From Micromonospora echinofusca (GTDB taxonomy: Bacteria > Actinomycetota > Actinomycetes > Mycobacteriales > Micromonosporaceae), in contig NZ_LT607733.1 of assembly GCF_900091445.1 (NCBI RefSeq), positions 3,612,501 to 3,676,500 of the forward strand: 64,000 nucleotides of DNA, in the 5' to 3' direction. A program made the position numbers and the translations under genes. The notes beneath the pieces are model-generated. The model was given only the letters and a program-made list of their open reading frames with translations, had not been told where the DNA came from and searched no databases. Every line of letters begins with the position of its first letter. Positions within the stretch are counted from its first letter, which is position 1. Positions 24,772 to 33,874 of this stretch are shown here, one piece after another.

Positions 24772-27627
24772 ATGGAGCTGACCGAGCGGTCGTGCCAGCT
24801 GAGCCTGCTGGAGGGCCGGCTCGCGGACCTGTTCCGGGGTGGGAGCACGTCGACGAACCGGACGGTGATCGTGCTGACCGGTCCGGTCGGCGTCGGTAAG
24901 ACCACGCTTCTGCAGACCTTCGCCCGGCGGGCCTGTGACTCCGGAGCACGCGTCCTCGGCGCGAGTGCGTCCCGCGCCGAACGCACCGTGCCGCTGGAAG
25001 TCGTCCGACAACTCGTCCGGGCGGCGCCGTTGAGCGGGACCGGCACCCCGGACACCCTGGCCCGGCTGGAGCGGCTGCTGGACGAGGGCGCCCTCGCCTG
25101 GGCGGACGCCGACGACACCGACGACGAGGGCACGGCCCTGACCACCGCCGCGATCGGTGGTGCCCTGCTCGAGATGACCACGCGGGAACCGCTGGTCATC
25201 GCCGTCGACGACATCCACCACGCCGACGTGCCGTCGCTGCGCTGCCTCGACTACGTGGCCCGGAGGATCTCCGGCCTGCCCGTGCTGATCGTCCTGACCG
25301 AGGCGCCGCGTACCAGGCCGTGGCGGCCGGAAGTGCACGCCGAACTGCTGCAACCCGCGAGGCTGCACCGCATCCGGCTGCCGCTGCTCAGCCCCGACGG
25401 CACGTTCCATCTGCTCGCCCAGCGGCTCGGTGTCCCGGTCGCCCGGACCATCGCCGCGGAGAGCCACCGGATCAGCGGGGGCAATCCCCTGCTGCTCCAG
25501 GCGCTCGCCGAGGACCAGGCCGTGGCACCCGGCCCCGCCGACCACCCCGCCGTCGGGGAGTCGTTCCGGGAGGCGGTGCTGAGCTGCCTGTACCGCTGCG
25601 ACCATCTGGTGCTCAACGCCGCCCGGGTGCTCGCCGTGACCGGCGAGCCGCTGCACGGCAACCTGCTGCCGCAACTCGTCGACGCCCGGTCGCGGGCCGC
25701 GCTGGGCGCGATCGACGACTCGACCAGTGCGGGGCTGATCACCGAGCAGGGGTTGCGCCACCCGGCGGTGAGCCAGGCGGTGATCGACGGAACGACCTCC
25801 GAGGAACGCGCACGGCTGCACCTGGAGGCGGCCTGCCTGCTGCACGACGACGGCGCGGCGCCGGCCCGGGTCGCGCCGCACCTGGTCGGGATCGACGAGT
25901 TGGCCGAGCCCTGGATGGCGCAGACCCTGCTGGACGCCGGCGAGCAGGCGCTGCTCGACGGCGAGGTGGAGACCGCCCTGCGGTACCTGCGCCGTGCGCA
26001 CCGGGGCTGCGCCGGCGAGTGCCTGCGGGCCCGGATCCGTTCCGCGCTGGCCCGCGCCGAGTGGCGGCTCGACCCGCAGGCCGCGCTCCCCCACCTCATC
26101 GGCGTCGTCAGCGCCATCCGCGCCGGGCACCTCGGCAGCCAGCAGGCCGCCGGCCCCATCCAGTACCTCCTCTGGCACGGTGAGATCGAGGAGGCCGCCG
26201 CGCTGGTCAACCACCTCAGCGAGCGGGCGGACAGCGCCGACCCGCGGTCCGCCGCCGAACTGCTCATCATCACGGGTTGGATGTCGACCCTCTACCCCGG
26301 CGTGATGCTCGAGCGTCCCGCCCCCACCATGGCCGTACGGGACCCGCTCACGCTGGCCAAGGTCAAGCGCGGGGTCCAGGGGGCCACCCTGTTGTCGGCC
26401 GTCCTCGACCGTGGTGACGTCGGCGCGGTCGAGCAGGCCGAGCGGACGCTGTCGACCACCGGGCTCGACGACGAACGCAACATGTGGACCGCCGTCTGCG
26501 CCCTCATCGCCATCATCTACGCGGATCGCCTGGACCTGGCCGACGACTGGTGCGACCGGCTGGGCCGCGATCCCGCCGCCCCGCGCTACCCCACCCCGTC
26601 GGCCATGCTGACCGCCCTGCGGGCGACCGTCGCCGGACGCCTCGGCGACCTCTCGCGAGCCGAGAAGCTGGCCGACGAGGCGCTGGGGCAGCTCTCGCCC
26701 AAGGGCTGGGGCGTGGTGATCGGGATACCGCTGGCGGTGCGGATCCGGGCCCTCACCTTCATGGACCAGCTCGACGCGGCGGCGGCCTGCCTCCAGACGC
26801 CGGTCCCGCCGGCGATGTTCGAGACGCCGATCGGGCTGCACTACCTGCAGGCCCGCGGAATGCACGCCCTCGCCGCGGGCAGCCCGGAGGCCGCACTGGC
26901 CGACTTCCAGCTGTGCGGGCAGCTGATGAACCGCTGGCGGCTGGACTTCTCCGGCCTCATCCCCTGGCGTACCGAGTCCGCCCGGGCGTTGCTGCGGATG
27001 GGCCGCCGTCAACAGGCCGGCCGGCTGGTCCGCGACGAGTTGGCCCGGCTGCGACCCGTCCACGTCCGGTACCGGGCCGCCGCCCTGCGGGTCCTGGCCG
27101 CCACCGAGGACGGGCCGGACCGGATCCCGCACCTGCGCAGCGCCGTGCGGCTGTTGCGCCAGTGCGGCGACCGGATGGAGCTGGCGCACAACCTGGCCGA
27201 CCTCGGCCACGCCTACCAGCAGGCCGGCGACCGGCGGCAGGCCCGCGTGGCGTCGCGCTCGGCCCGGGAACTCGCCGAGGAGTGCGGCATCCCGATGCTG
27301 CGGTTCGGCATCTCCGCCAGGAGCGGCGCGGCCGAGGGCCGCCGCGACACGACGGTCGTGGTGCACGGGCTGACCGACGCGGAGTCCAAGGTGGCAGCCC
27401 TGGTCGCCCAGGGCCACACCAACCGCGAGATCGCCGAGAAGCTCTTCCTGACGGTCAGCGCGATCGAGCAGCGGCTGACCCGCATCTACCGGAAGCTGGA
27501 CGTCAACTCGCGCAGCGAGCTGGCCAGCCGGCTGCGGTTGAGCCGGCCCGGCGCGACGCTGCTGGATCCGCCGCCGCGCGGCTCGCTCGACCCGGACCGC
27601 CGGCCTCCCGGCTCCCGGCTGCGCTGA
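24772..27627 (+). CDS. LAL-type LuxR-family transcriptional regulator 1
   Basis: This 951-residue member of the large ATP-binding LuxR regulators has Walker A GPVGVGKTT (37-45), a Walker B strand PLVIAVDDIHHAD near 145, a long helical TPR-like middle and a C-terminal LuxR helix-turn-helix, LTDAESKVAALVAQGHTNREI then AIEQRLTRIYRKLDV. Such proteins are usually pathway-specific activators of polyketide clusters and resemble MalT. ATG 24772 follows GGAGG at 8-nt spacing. It lies upstream of a second LAL gene in the same orientation. Likely targets are the PKS and accessory promoters. Confidence 0.93.
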   Translation: MELTERSCQLSLLEGRLADLFRGGSTSTNRTVIVLTGPVGVGKTTLLQTFARRACDSGARVLGASASRAERTVPLEVVRQLVRAAPLSGTGTPDTLARLERLLDEGALAWADADDTDDEGTALTTAAIGGALLEMTTREPLVIAVDDIHHADVPSLRCLDYVARRISGLPVLIVLTEAPRTRPWRPEVHAELLQPARLHRIRLPLLSPDGTFHLLAQRLGVPVARTIAAESHRISGGNPLLLQALAEDQAVAPGPADHPAVGESFREAVLSCLYRCDHLVLNAARVLAVTGEPLHGNLLPQLVDARSRAALGAIDDSTSAGLITEQGLRHPAVSQAVIDGTTSEERARLHLEAACLLHDDGAAPARVAPHLVGIDELAEPWMAQTLLDAGEQALLDGEVETALRYLRRAHRGCAGECLRARIRSALARAEWRLDPQAALPHLIGVVSAIRAGHLGSQQAAGPIQYLLWHGEIEEAAALVNHLSERADSADPRSAAELLIITGWMSTLYPGVMLERPAPTMAVRDPLTLAKVKRGVQGATLLSAVLDRGDVGAVEQAERTLSTTGLDDERNMWTAVCALIAIIYADRLDLADDWCDRLGRDPAAPRYPTPSAMLTALRATVAGRLGDLSRAEKLADEALGQLSPKGWGVVIGIPLAVRIRALTFMDQLDAAAACLQTPVPPAMFETPIGLHYLQARGMHALAAGSPEAALADFQLCGQLMNRWRLDFSGLIPWRTESARALLRMGRRQQAGRLVRDELARLRPVHVRYRAAALRVLAATEDGPDRIPHLRSAVRLLRQCGDRMELAHNLADLGHAYQQAGDRRQARVASRSARELAEECGIPMLRFGISARSGAAEGRRDTTVVVHGLTDAESKVAALVAQGHTNREIAEKLFLTVSAIEQRLTRIYRKLDVNSRSELASRLRLSRPGATLLDPPPRGSLDPDRRPPGSRLR

Positions 27628-27910
27628 GGCACCCCGGCGCTCGACCCCCGGCCGTCGGCCCGACGCCGTGGCGGTCACCGTCGCCGTCGGCCGCCGACGA
27701 CCCTCCACGCCGGACCGACAGTCGTCGCCGACCGTTCATTTCCGCCCGGGTCCGAGTTCACCTGCCGTTCATCCCCGTCGTCGTCGGCGCGTACCCCTTC
27801 TGCCGGCGCCTGACGCCCCGCCGGGAGACGCGGGACGGCCTTTTCCGCCGGCCGTCGCCGCGTGTCCACTTCCCACCACTGTCCGTACCAACGGGGGTGC
27901 GTGGGGAAGC

Positions 27911-27940
27911 CGGGTGTGACACCATCGGGATGCACACCCG
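27911..27940. repeat. Inverted repeat CGGGTGTG-N14-CACACCCG
   Basis: Perfect 8-bp arms around a 14-nt spacer lie upstream of LAL regulator 2. It could be an operator half-site pair; arm centres are 22 bp apart, two helical turns. Confidence 0.4.
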
Positions 27941-27991
27941 ACACCAGCCACTCACGGAGTGTCCATCTCCCCCGTCGGGCCGGCGCCGACA

Positions 27992-28019
27992 CCCCTCAGT
28001 GCGATTCGCGCAACCCCTA
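27992..28019. promoter_or_regulatory. Two ACCCCT elements 22 bp apart before LAL regulator 2
   Basis: ACCCCT at 27992-27997 and 28014-28019 (the second followed by A, so TAGGGGT on the minus strand) are spaced 22 bp, twice the 11-bp spacing seen at other sites. Confidence 0.35.
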
Positions 28020-28300
28020 TATGCGCTCGAGAGCCGCAGGTTTGTGCGCGAAACGGTGGGGTCCCGCGCCCGTTGTCGCACACCCGCGCCGGTGCCAGAC
28101 TCGCCTGAACACGCGGACCGTACGGCGAAAACCCCGGTCCGGCGAAAGATTTCCAGGTCCACCCGGCACGGCGGCCCGGTGCGCTCCACCCCTACCCGGC
28201 ACACGCGGGTGCAGGGGCGGCTGTCCGGCAAGGGGGAGGCGGCGTCGACAGCACCGGGGTTCCCGGTCCGTCGCCGCGTACGAGAAGGGCTGACACGCTG

Positions 28301-31117
28301 GTGTTGGTGCAGCAAGAGGAACAGACGACCCGTCTCCGGCGCGCGTTCCGGGCCTGTGAGGACCAGCAGCGCGGCCACGTCGCGCTGGTGACCGGCGCCG
28401 TGGGAAGCGGCAAGACGAGCCTGCTGGAGTCGTTCAGCGAGTGGGCGGCGGGCGCCGGCGGACAGGTGATGAGCGCCGCGGGCTCCCGGGCGGAGCGCGG
28501 GCTGCACCTGGGGGTCGTCGGGCAACTGTTCCACAGTGCACGGCTCGCGCCGCAGGAGGCGGCCCGGGTCGAGAAGCTGATCCGGGACGCCGCCTTCGCC
28601 GTACCGCTGCCCGAGCCCGGCGGCGAGGCGGCCGACGGCGACCGGGCCTGGGCGCCCCTGCTGCACGGGCTCTTCGCCACCCTGCTCGACCTGACCGGCG
28701 CCGGCCCACTGGTCCTCGCCGTCGACGACGTGCACCACGCGGACCCGGCCTCGCTGCACTGCCTTCTCTACGTGGCCCGCCGGCTGCGCCACGCCCGGAT
28801 CATGCTCGTGCTCGCCGAGGCGTCGACGCTGCGTCCGCCGCACCCGCTGTTCCGGGCCGAACTGCTCAGTCAGCCGCACTTCTCCCGGATCGGCCTGCCG
28901 CCACTGACCGTGGAGGCCGTCGCCCGGCTGGCCGGCGGCGACGCCGACGACGCCGACGCCCGCAGGACGGCGGAGCGGTGCGTACGGATGACCGGCGGCA
29001 ACCCGCTGCTCACCCGGGCGCTGCTCGAGGAGCGGGTCAGTGGCGGGCTGAGCGACGACTACGGCCAGGCCGTCGGTGACGCGTTCGACCAGGCCGTGCT
29101 CGGTTGTCTCTACCGGCACGAGCCGGGCGTACGCCGGGTGGCCCAGGCGCTGGCGGTGCTCAACCGGCCCGCGCCGGTCGACCTGCTCGGTCACCTCCTC
29201 GACGTGGTGCCCGAGTCCACGGTCCCGGCGCTGCGGGTGTTGCGTACCTCGGGGTTGATGGAGTCCGACGAGCTGCGCCACCCGCGCATCCTGCGCTCGA
29301 TCCTGGGCGACATGTCCGCCGACGAACGGCGCAGCCTGCACCAGCGGGCCGCCGAGGTGCTGCACGAGCACGGCGCGGAGCCGAGCGTGGTGGCCGAGCA
29401 CCTGGTGGCCGCCGGCACGGCGGGTGCCCCCTGGATGGTGCCCGTGCTCCAGGACGCCGCCGGGCACGCGTTGGCTTCGGGCCGGCCCGACATGGCCGCC
29501 GCCTGCCTGCGGCTGGTCTCCCGGGCCCCGGTGGACGAGCAGCAGCGGACCGCCACCACCGAGATGCTGGTCAGCGCGCGTTGGCAGATCAACCCGTTGA
29601 CGGTGAACGGGCAGCTGACCGAGCTGGTGGAGACGGCGCGGGCCGCCGGCTGGTCCACCGACGCGGGCCTGTCCGCCGTGCCCTACCTGCTCTGGCAGGG
29701 CCGGGTGGACGAGGCCACCGAGGCGGTCACCGCCTTCCCGTCCGACGAGGAGAACGGCTCCCTGCCCGGTCGCCTGCGGATGATGCAGCTGCTGGTCTCG
29801 CTCTCCCACCCGGACCACCTGGCCAGCGTGCGGGAGACCCCGAGCACCTGGAGCCGGGCGGCGAACGCGCCGACCGCGATCAGCCCGCTGCTCCAGGCGG
29901 TGACGGTGCTCGGCACCGCGCTGACGCCGGCTGCGGACAACGACACCGTGGCGACCGCCGAGCAGCTCCTCCAGCGCCACCACACGGACGACGGGGCGCT
30001 GGGCCTGCTGACCGCTCCCCTGCTCGCGCTGCTCTGGACGGGTCGCTCCGACCGGGCCGCGGTCTGGGGGGACGTGCTGCTCGGCCGGCCGGTGGCCCAG
30101 CACGCGCCGGGGTGGCGGGCCGTCATCCGGGCGATCCGGGCGGAGGCGGCGCTGCGCGTCGGCGACCTGCCCGGCGCCGAGCACCACGCCCGCGCGGCCC
30201 TGGAGGAAATGCCCGCTCCCGCCTGGGGGGTGGCGGTCGCCGGCCCGCTGGCCACGCTGGTCGCCTGCGCGACCGAGTCGGGCCGGTTCTCCGAGGCCGA
30301 CCGGTGGCTCGCCCAGCCGGTCCCGCCCGGCATGTTCCGCACCCCGCTGGGCCTGCACTACCTGGCCGCCCGCGCCCGGCACCACCTCGCCGTACGGCGA
30401 CCGCACGCCGCCACCACCGACCTGCGGCGCTGCGGCGAACTCATGCGCGCCTGGGGCATCGACGCGGCCGGGCTGGTGCCGTGGCGGCTGGAGCTGGCCC
30501 GGGTGCAGCTCAGCGTCGGCAACAAGACGCAGGCCACACAGCTTCTCCAGGAGCAGCTGCGGGTGCCGCACGGGGTCGACGACCGGACCCGGGGCCGCAC
30601 GCTGCGCCTGCTCGCCACCACCGCCGCCCAGGACCACCGGCGCAAGCTGCTCTCCGAGGCCGTCAACCTGCTCCAGTCCAGCGGCGACCGGCTGGAACTC
30701 GTCCGGGCCCTCGGCGACACCGGCCAGACGTTGCAACGCGCCGGGGACTCGGCCCGCGCCCGCCTGCTCGTGCGGCGGGCCTACCAGCTCGCCCAGGACT
30801 GCGGGGCGTCGGTGCTGGCCCAGCGGCTGATCCGCCGGGAGCCGGGCAGCGGGCTGCCGGCGTACCCAGCCGCCGCCGAGTTGCAGGAGCCGGACGACGG
30901 GCTGAGCGACGCCGAACGCCGGGTCGCCGCGCTGGCCGCGCAGGGGCACACCAACCGGCAGATCTCCAGCAAGCTCTTCATCACGGTGAGCACGGTCGAG
31001 CAGCACCTGACCCGGGTCTACCGCAAGCTGGACGTGAAGCGCCGCACCGACCTGCCGTCCCGGCTCGTCGCGTACGCGGAGGCGTTGGCCGACGAGACCC
31101 AGGGCGCCGCGTCCTGA
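28301..31117 (+). CDS. LAL-type LuxR-family transcriptional regulator 2
   Basis: This 938-residue LAL regulator has Walker A GAVGSGKTS (32-40), Walker B PLVLAVDDVHHADP near 145, a helical middle and the C-terminal LuxR domain, LSDAERRVAALAAQGHTNRQI then TVEQHLTRVYRKLDV. It is clearly paralogous to LAL 1, with the same domain plan and matching phrases such as GLHYL and KLDV, but the DNA-recognition helices differ (FLTVSAIEQR against FITVSTVEQH). GTG 28301 lies downstream of AAGGG with a long gap; GTG 28307 is an alternative. Two LALs in tandem suggest stepwise or heteromeric control of the cluster. Confidence 0.92.
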   Translation: MLVQQEEQTTRLRRAFRACEDQQRGHVALVTGAVGSGKTSLLESFSEWAAGAGGQVMSAAGSRAERGLHLGVVGQLFHSARLAPQEAARVEKLIRDAAFAVPLPEPGGEAADGDRAWAPLLHGLFATLLDLTGAGPLVLAVDDVHHADPASLHCLLYVARRLRHARIMLVLAEASTLRPPHPLFRAELLSQPHFSRIGLPPLTVEAVARLAGGDADDADARRTAERCVRMTGGNPLLTRALLEERVSGGLSDDYGQAVGDAFDQAVLGCLYRHEPGVRRVAQALAVLNRPAPVDLLGHLLDVVPESTVPALRVLRTSGLMESDELRHPRILRSILGDMSADERRSLHQRAAEVLHEHGAEPSVVAEHLVAAGTAGAPWMVPVLQDAAGHALASGRPDMAAACLRLVSRAPVDEQQRTATTEMLVSARWQINPLTVNGQLTELVETARAAGWSTDAGLSAVPYLLWQGRVDEATEAVTAFPSDEENGSLPGRLRMMQLLVSLSHPDHLASVRETPSTWSRAANAPTAISPLLQAVTVLGTALTPAADNDTVATAEQLLQRHHTDDGALGLLTAPLLALLWTGRSDRAAVWGDVLLGRPVAQHAPGWRAVIRAIRAEAALRVGDLPGAEHHARAALEEMPAPAWGVAVAGPLATLVACATESGRFSEADRWLAQPVPPGMFRTPLGLHYLAARARHHLAVRRPHAATTDLRRCGELMRAWGIDAAGLVPWRLELARVQLSVGNKTQATQLLQEQLRVPHGVDDRTRGRTLRLLATTAAQDHRRKLLSEAVNLLQSSGDRLELVRALGDTGQTLQRAGDSARARLLVRRAYQLAQDCGASVLAQRLIRREPGSGLPAYPAAAELQEPDDGLSDAERRVAALAAQGHTNRQISSKLFITVSTVEQHLTRVYRKLDVKRRTDLPSRLVAYAEALADETQGAAS

Positions 31118-31124
31118 CGGGCGT

Positions 31125-31165
31125 CGAAGGGGGCGCGGTGGCCGCAGACCACCGCGCCCCCTTCG
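31125..31165. terminator. Bidirectional terminator between LAL 2 and the glycosyltransferase
   Basis: A perfect 17-bp stem (31125-31141 and 31149-31165) with a 7-nt loop lies between two convergent stop codons. It is strong on both strands. Confidence 0.85.
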
Positions 31166-31184
31166 GCGTACGGCAGCCAGGAGC

Positions 31185-32588
31185 TCAGCCGACGGCCAGC
31201 CCGGCGGTCGGGCGGGCGGCCGCGGCGTCGCGGTGCCGCAGCACGAGGTCGGTGGCGGCGGTGACCCCGCCGGCCTGGCGCATCCGCCGGCTCCACAGCC
31301 GCGCCCGCGCCCGGAACGTCTCCTCGCCCAGCAGTCGTCCGAGCTTGGCCAGGACGTCCTCGACGTTCAGCGAATCGGCGCGCTCGACGGCGAGCGCCAC
31401 CCCGCTGTCGACCGCCCGCACCGCGCCGTCGGGGCAGTCCAGCCAGAACGGCATCACCAGCTGCGGTACGGCGAAGTGGACGGCCTCGTGGATGGCGTTC
31501 GCGGCGCCGTGGTTGAAGAAGACCCGCACGTGCGGGTGGGCCAGCACCCGCAGCTGCGACGGCAGCCACGCCTCCACCCGCAGGTTGGCCGGCAGCCGTC
31601 GCTCCGGCGGGAGGAGGTGCCGTTGGCGTGCGGGCACCTTCCACAGCACGGCGTGTCCGGGCCCGAGCCGCTCGGCGACCTCGACGATCGCGTCCACCTG
31701 CCCCTGCGACAGTCGCATGATGGTGCCGAACCCGACGTAGACCACCGAGGGGTGCTCGTCGAGCCACCCCATCAGCTCGTCGTCGTCGGCCGGCGACAGC
31801 TCGCGGGGCACCACGGGGCCGAGCATCCGCAGCTTCTCCGGGGCGGTGGCGAACGGGTACTCGAAGCCGAACACCGTGTACGCCATGAGGGCCTCGGCGG
31901 CCTCGACGTAGCCCGCCGGGCGCATCTCCGGGTTGGGGATGCCGGCCGCCCTCCGGCTGGCCACGGCGGCGAGACTGCGGCGTAGCCGCTGCGGCTCCAT
32001 CAGCGCCCGCACCAGCCGGTTACGGAAGCCGGTGTTGGCCGCCTGCTGCCGGGGCGTCATCTGCTGCGGCAGTCCCGAGAACGGAGCGGGGTAGCGCGGC
32101 GGCAGCTGCTCCTGGAGGAAGTTGGACGGCGGCAGCGAGATGCTGACCACGTAGGGCAGCCGCCGCGTCTGTGCGGCGTCCATGGCCCAGCTGGCGAGGC
32201 TGTCGACCACGGCCACCGCCGGGCCGACCTCGTCGATGACGTCCAGGCAGCGCCGGTAGAGCTGCCGCACGTGGTCGTAGTCGGTGCTGACGTCGAGGTA
32301 GCGGGCGAAGCTGGTCGCACGGTCGCCGGTGGTCAGCGCCCGGTACGTGGCGTCGTCCCAGGTGTCCGGTGACGACTGTGGCCGGGCCGGGCCGAGCGAA
32401 ACGAAGGTGACCTCACCCGGCCCGCGCAGCCCCTCGACGTCCGCCCGGCGATCCTCGGTCGACGCGAACCAGACGTTCCCGACTCCCCGGGCCTTCAACT
32501 CGCCCACGATGGTGAGCAACGGGTTGAACATCCCCGCGCTGTTGTAGGCGACGACCAGCACCGCTCGGTCGCGGTCGTTTCCGGTCAT
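31185..32588 (-). CDS. UGT/MGT-like glycosyltransferase (GT1 fold)
   Basis: This 467-residue protein has the two-domain GT-B layout: an N-terminal acceptor domain (VLVVAYNSAGMFNPLLTIVGEL) and a C-terminal donor domain (VVYVGFGTIMRLS, VEAWLPSQLRVLAHPHVRVFFNHGA). The donor signature is unusual: HGAANAIHEA replaces the common HGGxGTxxEA, and the terminal DQ pair is replaced by D-C-P-D. It most likely transfers a sugar, probably activated by a nucleotide, to the polyketide, but no deoxysugar genes are in the window. ATG 32588 is assumed; GTG 32594 has a better-spaced GGAG. It is separated from the PKS operon by a strong terminator. Confidence 0.85.
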   Translation of the reverse strand: MTGNDRDRAVLVVAYNSAGMFNPLLTIVGELKARGVGNVWFASTEDRRADVEGLRGPGEVTFVSLGPARPQSSPDTWDDATYRALTTGDRATSFARYLDVSTDYDHVRQLYRRCLDVIDEVGPAVAVVDSLASWAMDAAQTRRLPYVVSISLPPSNFLQEQLPPRYPAPFSGLPQQMTPRQQAANTGFRNRLVRALMEPQRLRRSLAAVASRRAAGIPNPEMRPAGYVEAAEALMAYTVFGFEYPFATAPEKLRMLGPVVPRELSPADDDELMGWLDEHPSVVYVGFGTIMRLSQGQVDAIVEVAERLGPGHAVLWKVPARQRHLLPPERRLPANLRVEAWLPSQLRVLAHPHVRVFFNHGAANAIHEAVHFAVPQLVMPFWLDCPDGAVRAVDSGVALAVERADSLNVEDVLAKLGRLLGEETFRARARLWSRRMRQAGGVTAATDLVLRHRDAAAARPTAGLAVG

Positions 32589-33034
32589 GTGCACCGTCCG
32601 CCACTCCTTCCCGCCTGTGCGGCGACCTGCGCCGTCCGGCCCTGGAGTACGCCGCACCGGCGGGCTGTTCGTGGAGCCGTCCAGTCAGCGGCAGGGCCGA
32701 TCATCGATCTTTATCGATTCGGCGACGTTCGGCGGGTCCCCTGACACAGGGCCGGTCACTCCGGGACAGTCGGGCCCCAGGAACTACCGCCGTCTATGCA
32801 GCCTGCCACGGTTGGCGCGACGACGCTCGCGGAGAATAGGGGTTTTCTGCCGATTATTTCGGGCGAACCGGCTCTGCCTGAGCCTGCCCAGGTCCGTGGC
32901 GCGCGTTCCCCGATCGGCGTCGACGTCACGCCCGAAACCACGACGCCGATGGCCCGGGCCGCTCACGCGGCCCGGGCCATCGGCGTTCGGGTGGTACGAC
33001 GGACGGGTGGATGTCTGGCGTCGGTCCTGGTCGG
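32589..33034 (-). other. Spacer upstream of the glycosyltransferase
   Basis: This 446-bp region holds the operon terminator at 32943-32986, a TAGGGGT element (32837-32843), an AT-richer patch with TTTATCGATT near 32710, and presumably the glycosyltransferase promoter. No gene is seen. Confidence 0.5.
32943..32986 (-). terminator. 20-bp perfect-stem terminator of the PKS/exporter operon
   Basis: The arms 32943-32962 and 32967-32986 are perfect complements with a TCAC loop. The hairpin is about 50 bp past the exporter permease stop and is the strongest hairpin found in the window. Confidence 0.9.
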
Positions 33035-33874
33035 TCAGTCCATGGCGCGGCGCATGAAGCCCCGCATGCCGATCGCCGAGAACACCACGAAGACCCCGGT
33101 GAGGACGCACATGCACAGCCAGAGCGGCAGCGACTCGACCCCGGGCGGGCCGACGAGCGACCGGGTGGCCTCGCTGATGTAGGTGAGCGGGTTGAGCGAG
33201 CAGATCACCTGGTACCAGCGCAGCGAGTCCAGGCCGAGCAGCGGGAACTGGGTCGCGCCGGTGAACATGATCGGGGTCATCACCACGGTGAACATGATCT
33301 GGATGTGCTGCGTCGGCACCAGCGTGCCGAAGGCGAGGCCGACCGCCGCACCGACCAGCGCGCCGATCGCCAACACCCCGACCACCTTCAGCACGACCGC
33401 CCAGGGCCAGGTGACACCGAGCATGAGCATGCCGACCGGGATCAGCACCACGCCGGCGATCAGGCCACGGATGCCGCCGAAGACGATCTTCTCCAGGGCC
33501 ACCAGCGGAATCGCCATGGGCGACAGGAGGCGGTCCTCGATCTCCCGGGTGAAGGAGAAGTCCATCATCATCGGCAGCGCGGTGTTCTCCAGCCCGATCA
33601 GGAAGGCGTTCAGCGCGATGACGCCGGGCAGCAGCACGTTGGAGAAGTCGTCGCTGGCGTAGCCCAGGTCGCTGAGCACCTTGCCGAAGATCAGCAGCAT
33701 GAACAGCGGCTGGATGAAGACCTGGAGCAGGAAGCCGACCAGCTCCCGGCCGGTGACGAACAGGTCCCGCGAGAGCACCGCGCGGAACGTGGCGAACTGG
33801 TCCAGCGCGCTCACCGGCGGCGGCGCCGCGGCCGACGAGGGCGCGGACGGGGGGGCGGGGGCGGCGACGCTCAC
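33035..33874 (-). CDS. ABC-2 type exporter permease
   Basis: This 279-residue protein has a Pro/Ala-rich cytoplasmic N-terminus (about 1-20) and about six membrane segments, including FLLQVFIQPLFMLLIFG, LIAGVVLIPVGMLML and FTVVMTPIMFTGATQFPLLG. It forms a DrrB-like exporter with the ATPase whose stop overlaps its ATG by 4 nt. It is the last gene before the strong terminator at 32943. It lies directly downstream of the PKS genes in the same direction, so it is the better candidate for exporting the polyketide than the pump at 16.4-18.1 kb. Confidence 0.9.
   Translation of the reverse strand: MSVAAPAPPSAPSSAAAPPPVSALDQFATFRAVLSRDLFVTGRELVGFLLQVFIQPLFMLLIFGKVLSDLGYASDDFSNVLLPGVIALNAFLIGLENTALPMMMDFSFTREIEDRLLSPMAIPLVALEKIVFGGIRGLIAGVVLIPVGMLMLGVTWPWAVVLKVVGVLAIGALVGAAVGLAFGTLVPTQHIQIMFTVVMTPIMFTGATQFPLLGLDSLRWYQVICSLNPLTYISEATRSLVGPPGVESLPLWLCMCVLTGVFVVFSAIGMRGFMRRAMD

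Larger units (their letters stand above)
27628..28300 (+). other. Intergenic region between the two LAL genes
   Basis: This 673-bp stretch lacks a credible gene. It holds an inverted repeat (27911-27940), two ACCCCT elements 22 bp apart (27992 and 28014), and a weak promoter-like pair TTGTCG-N17-CAGACT (28074-28102) 200 bp before the second LAL gene. The distance suggests regulator 2 has its own promoter. Confidence 0.55.
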
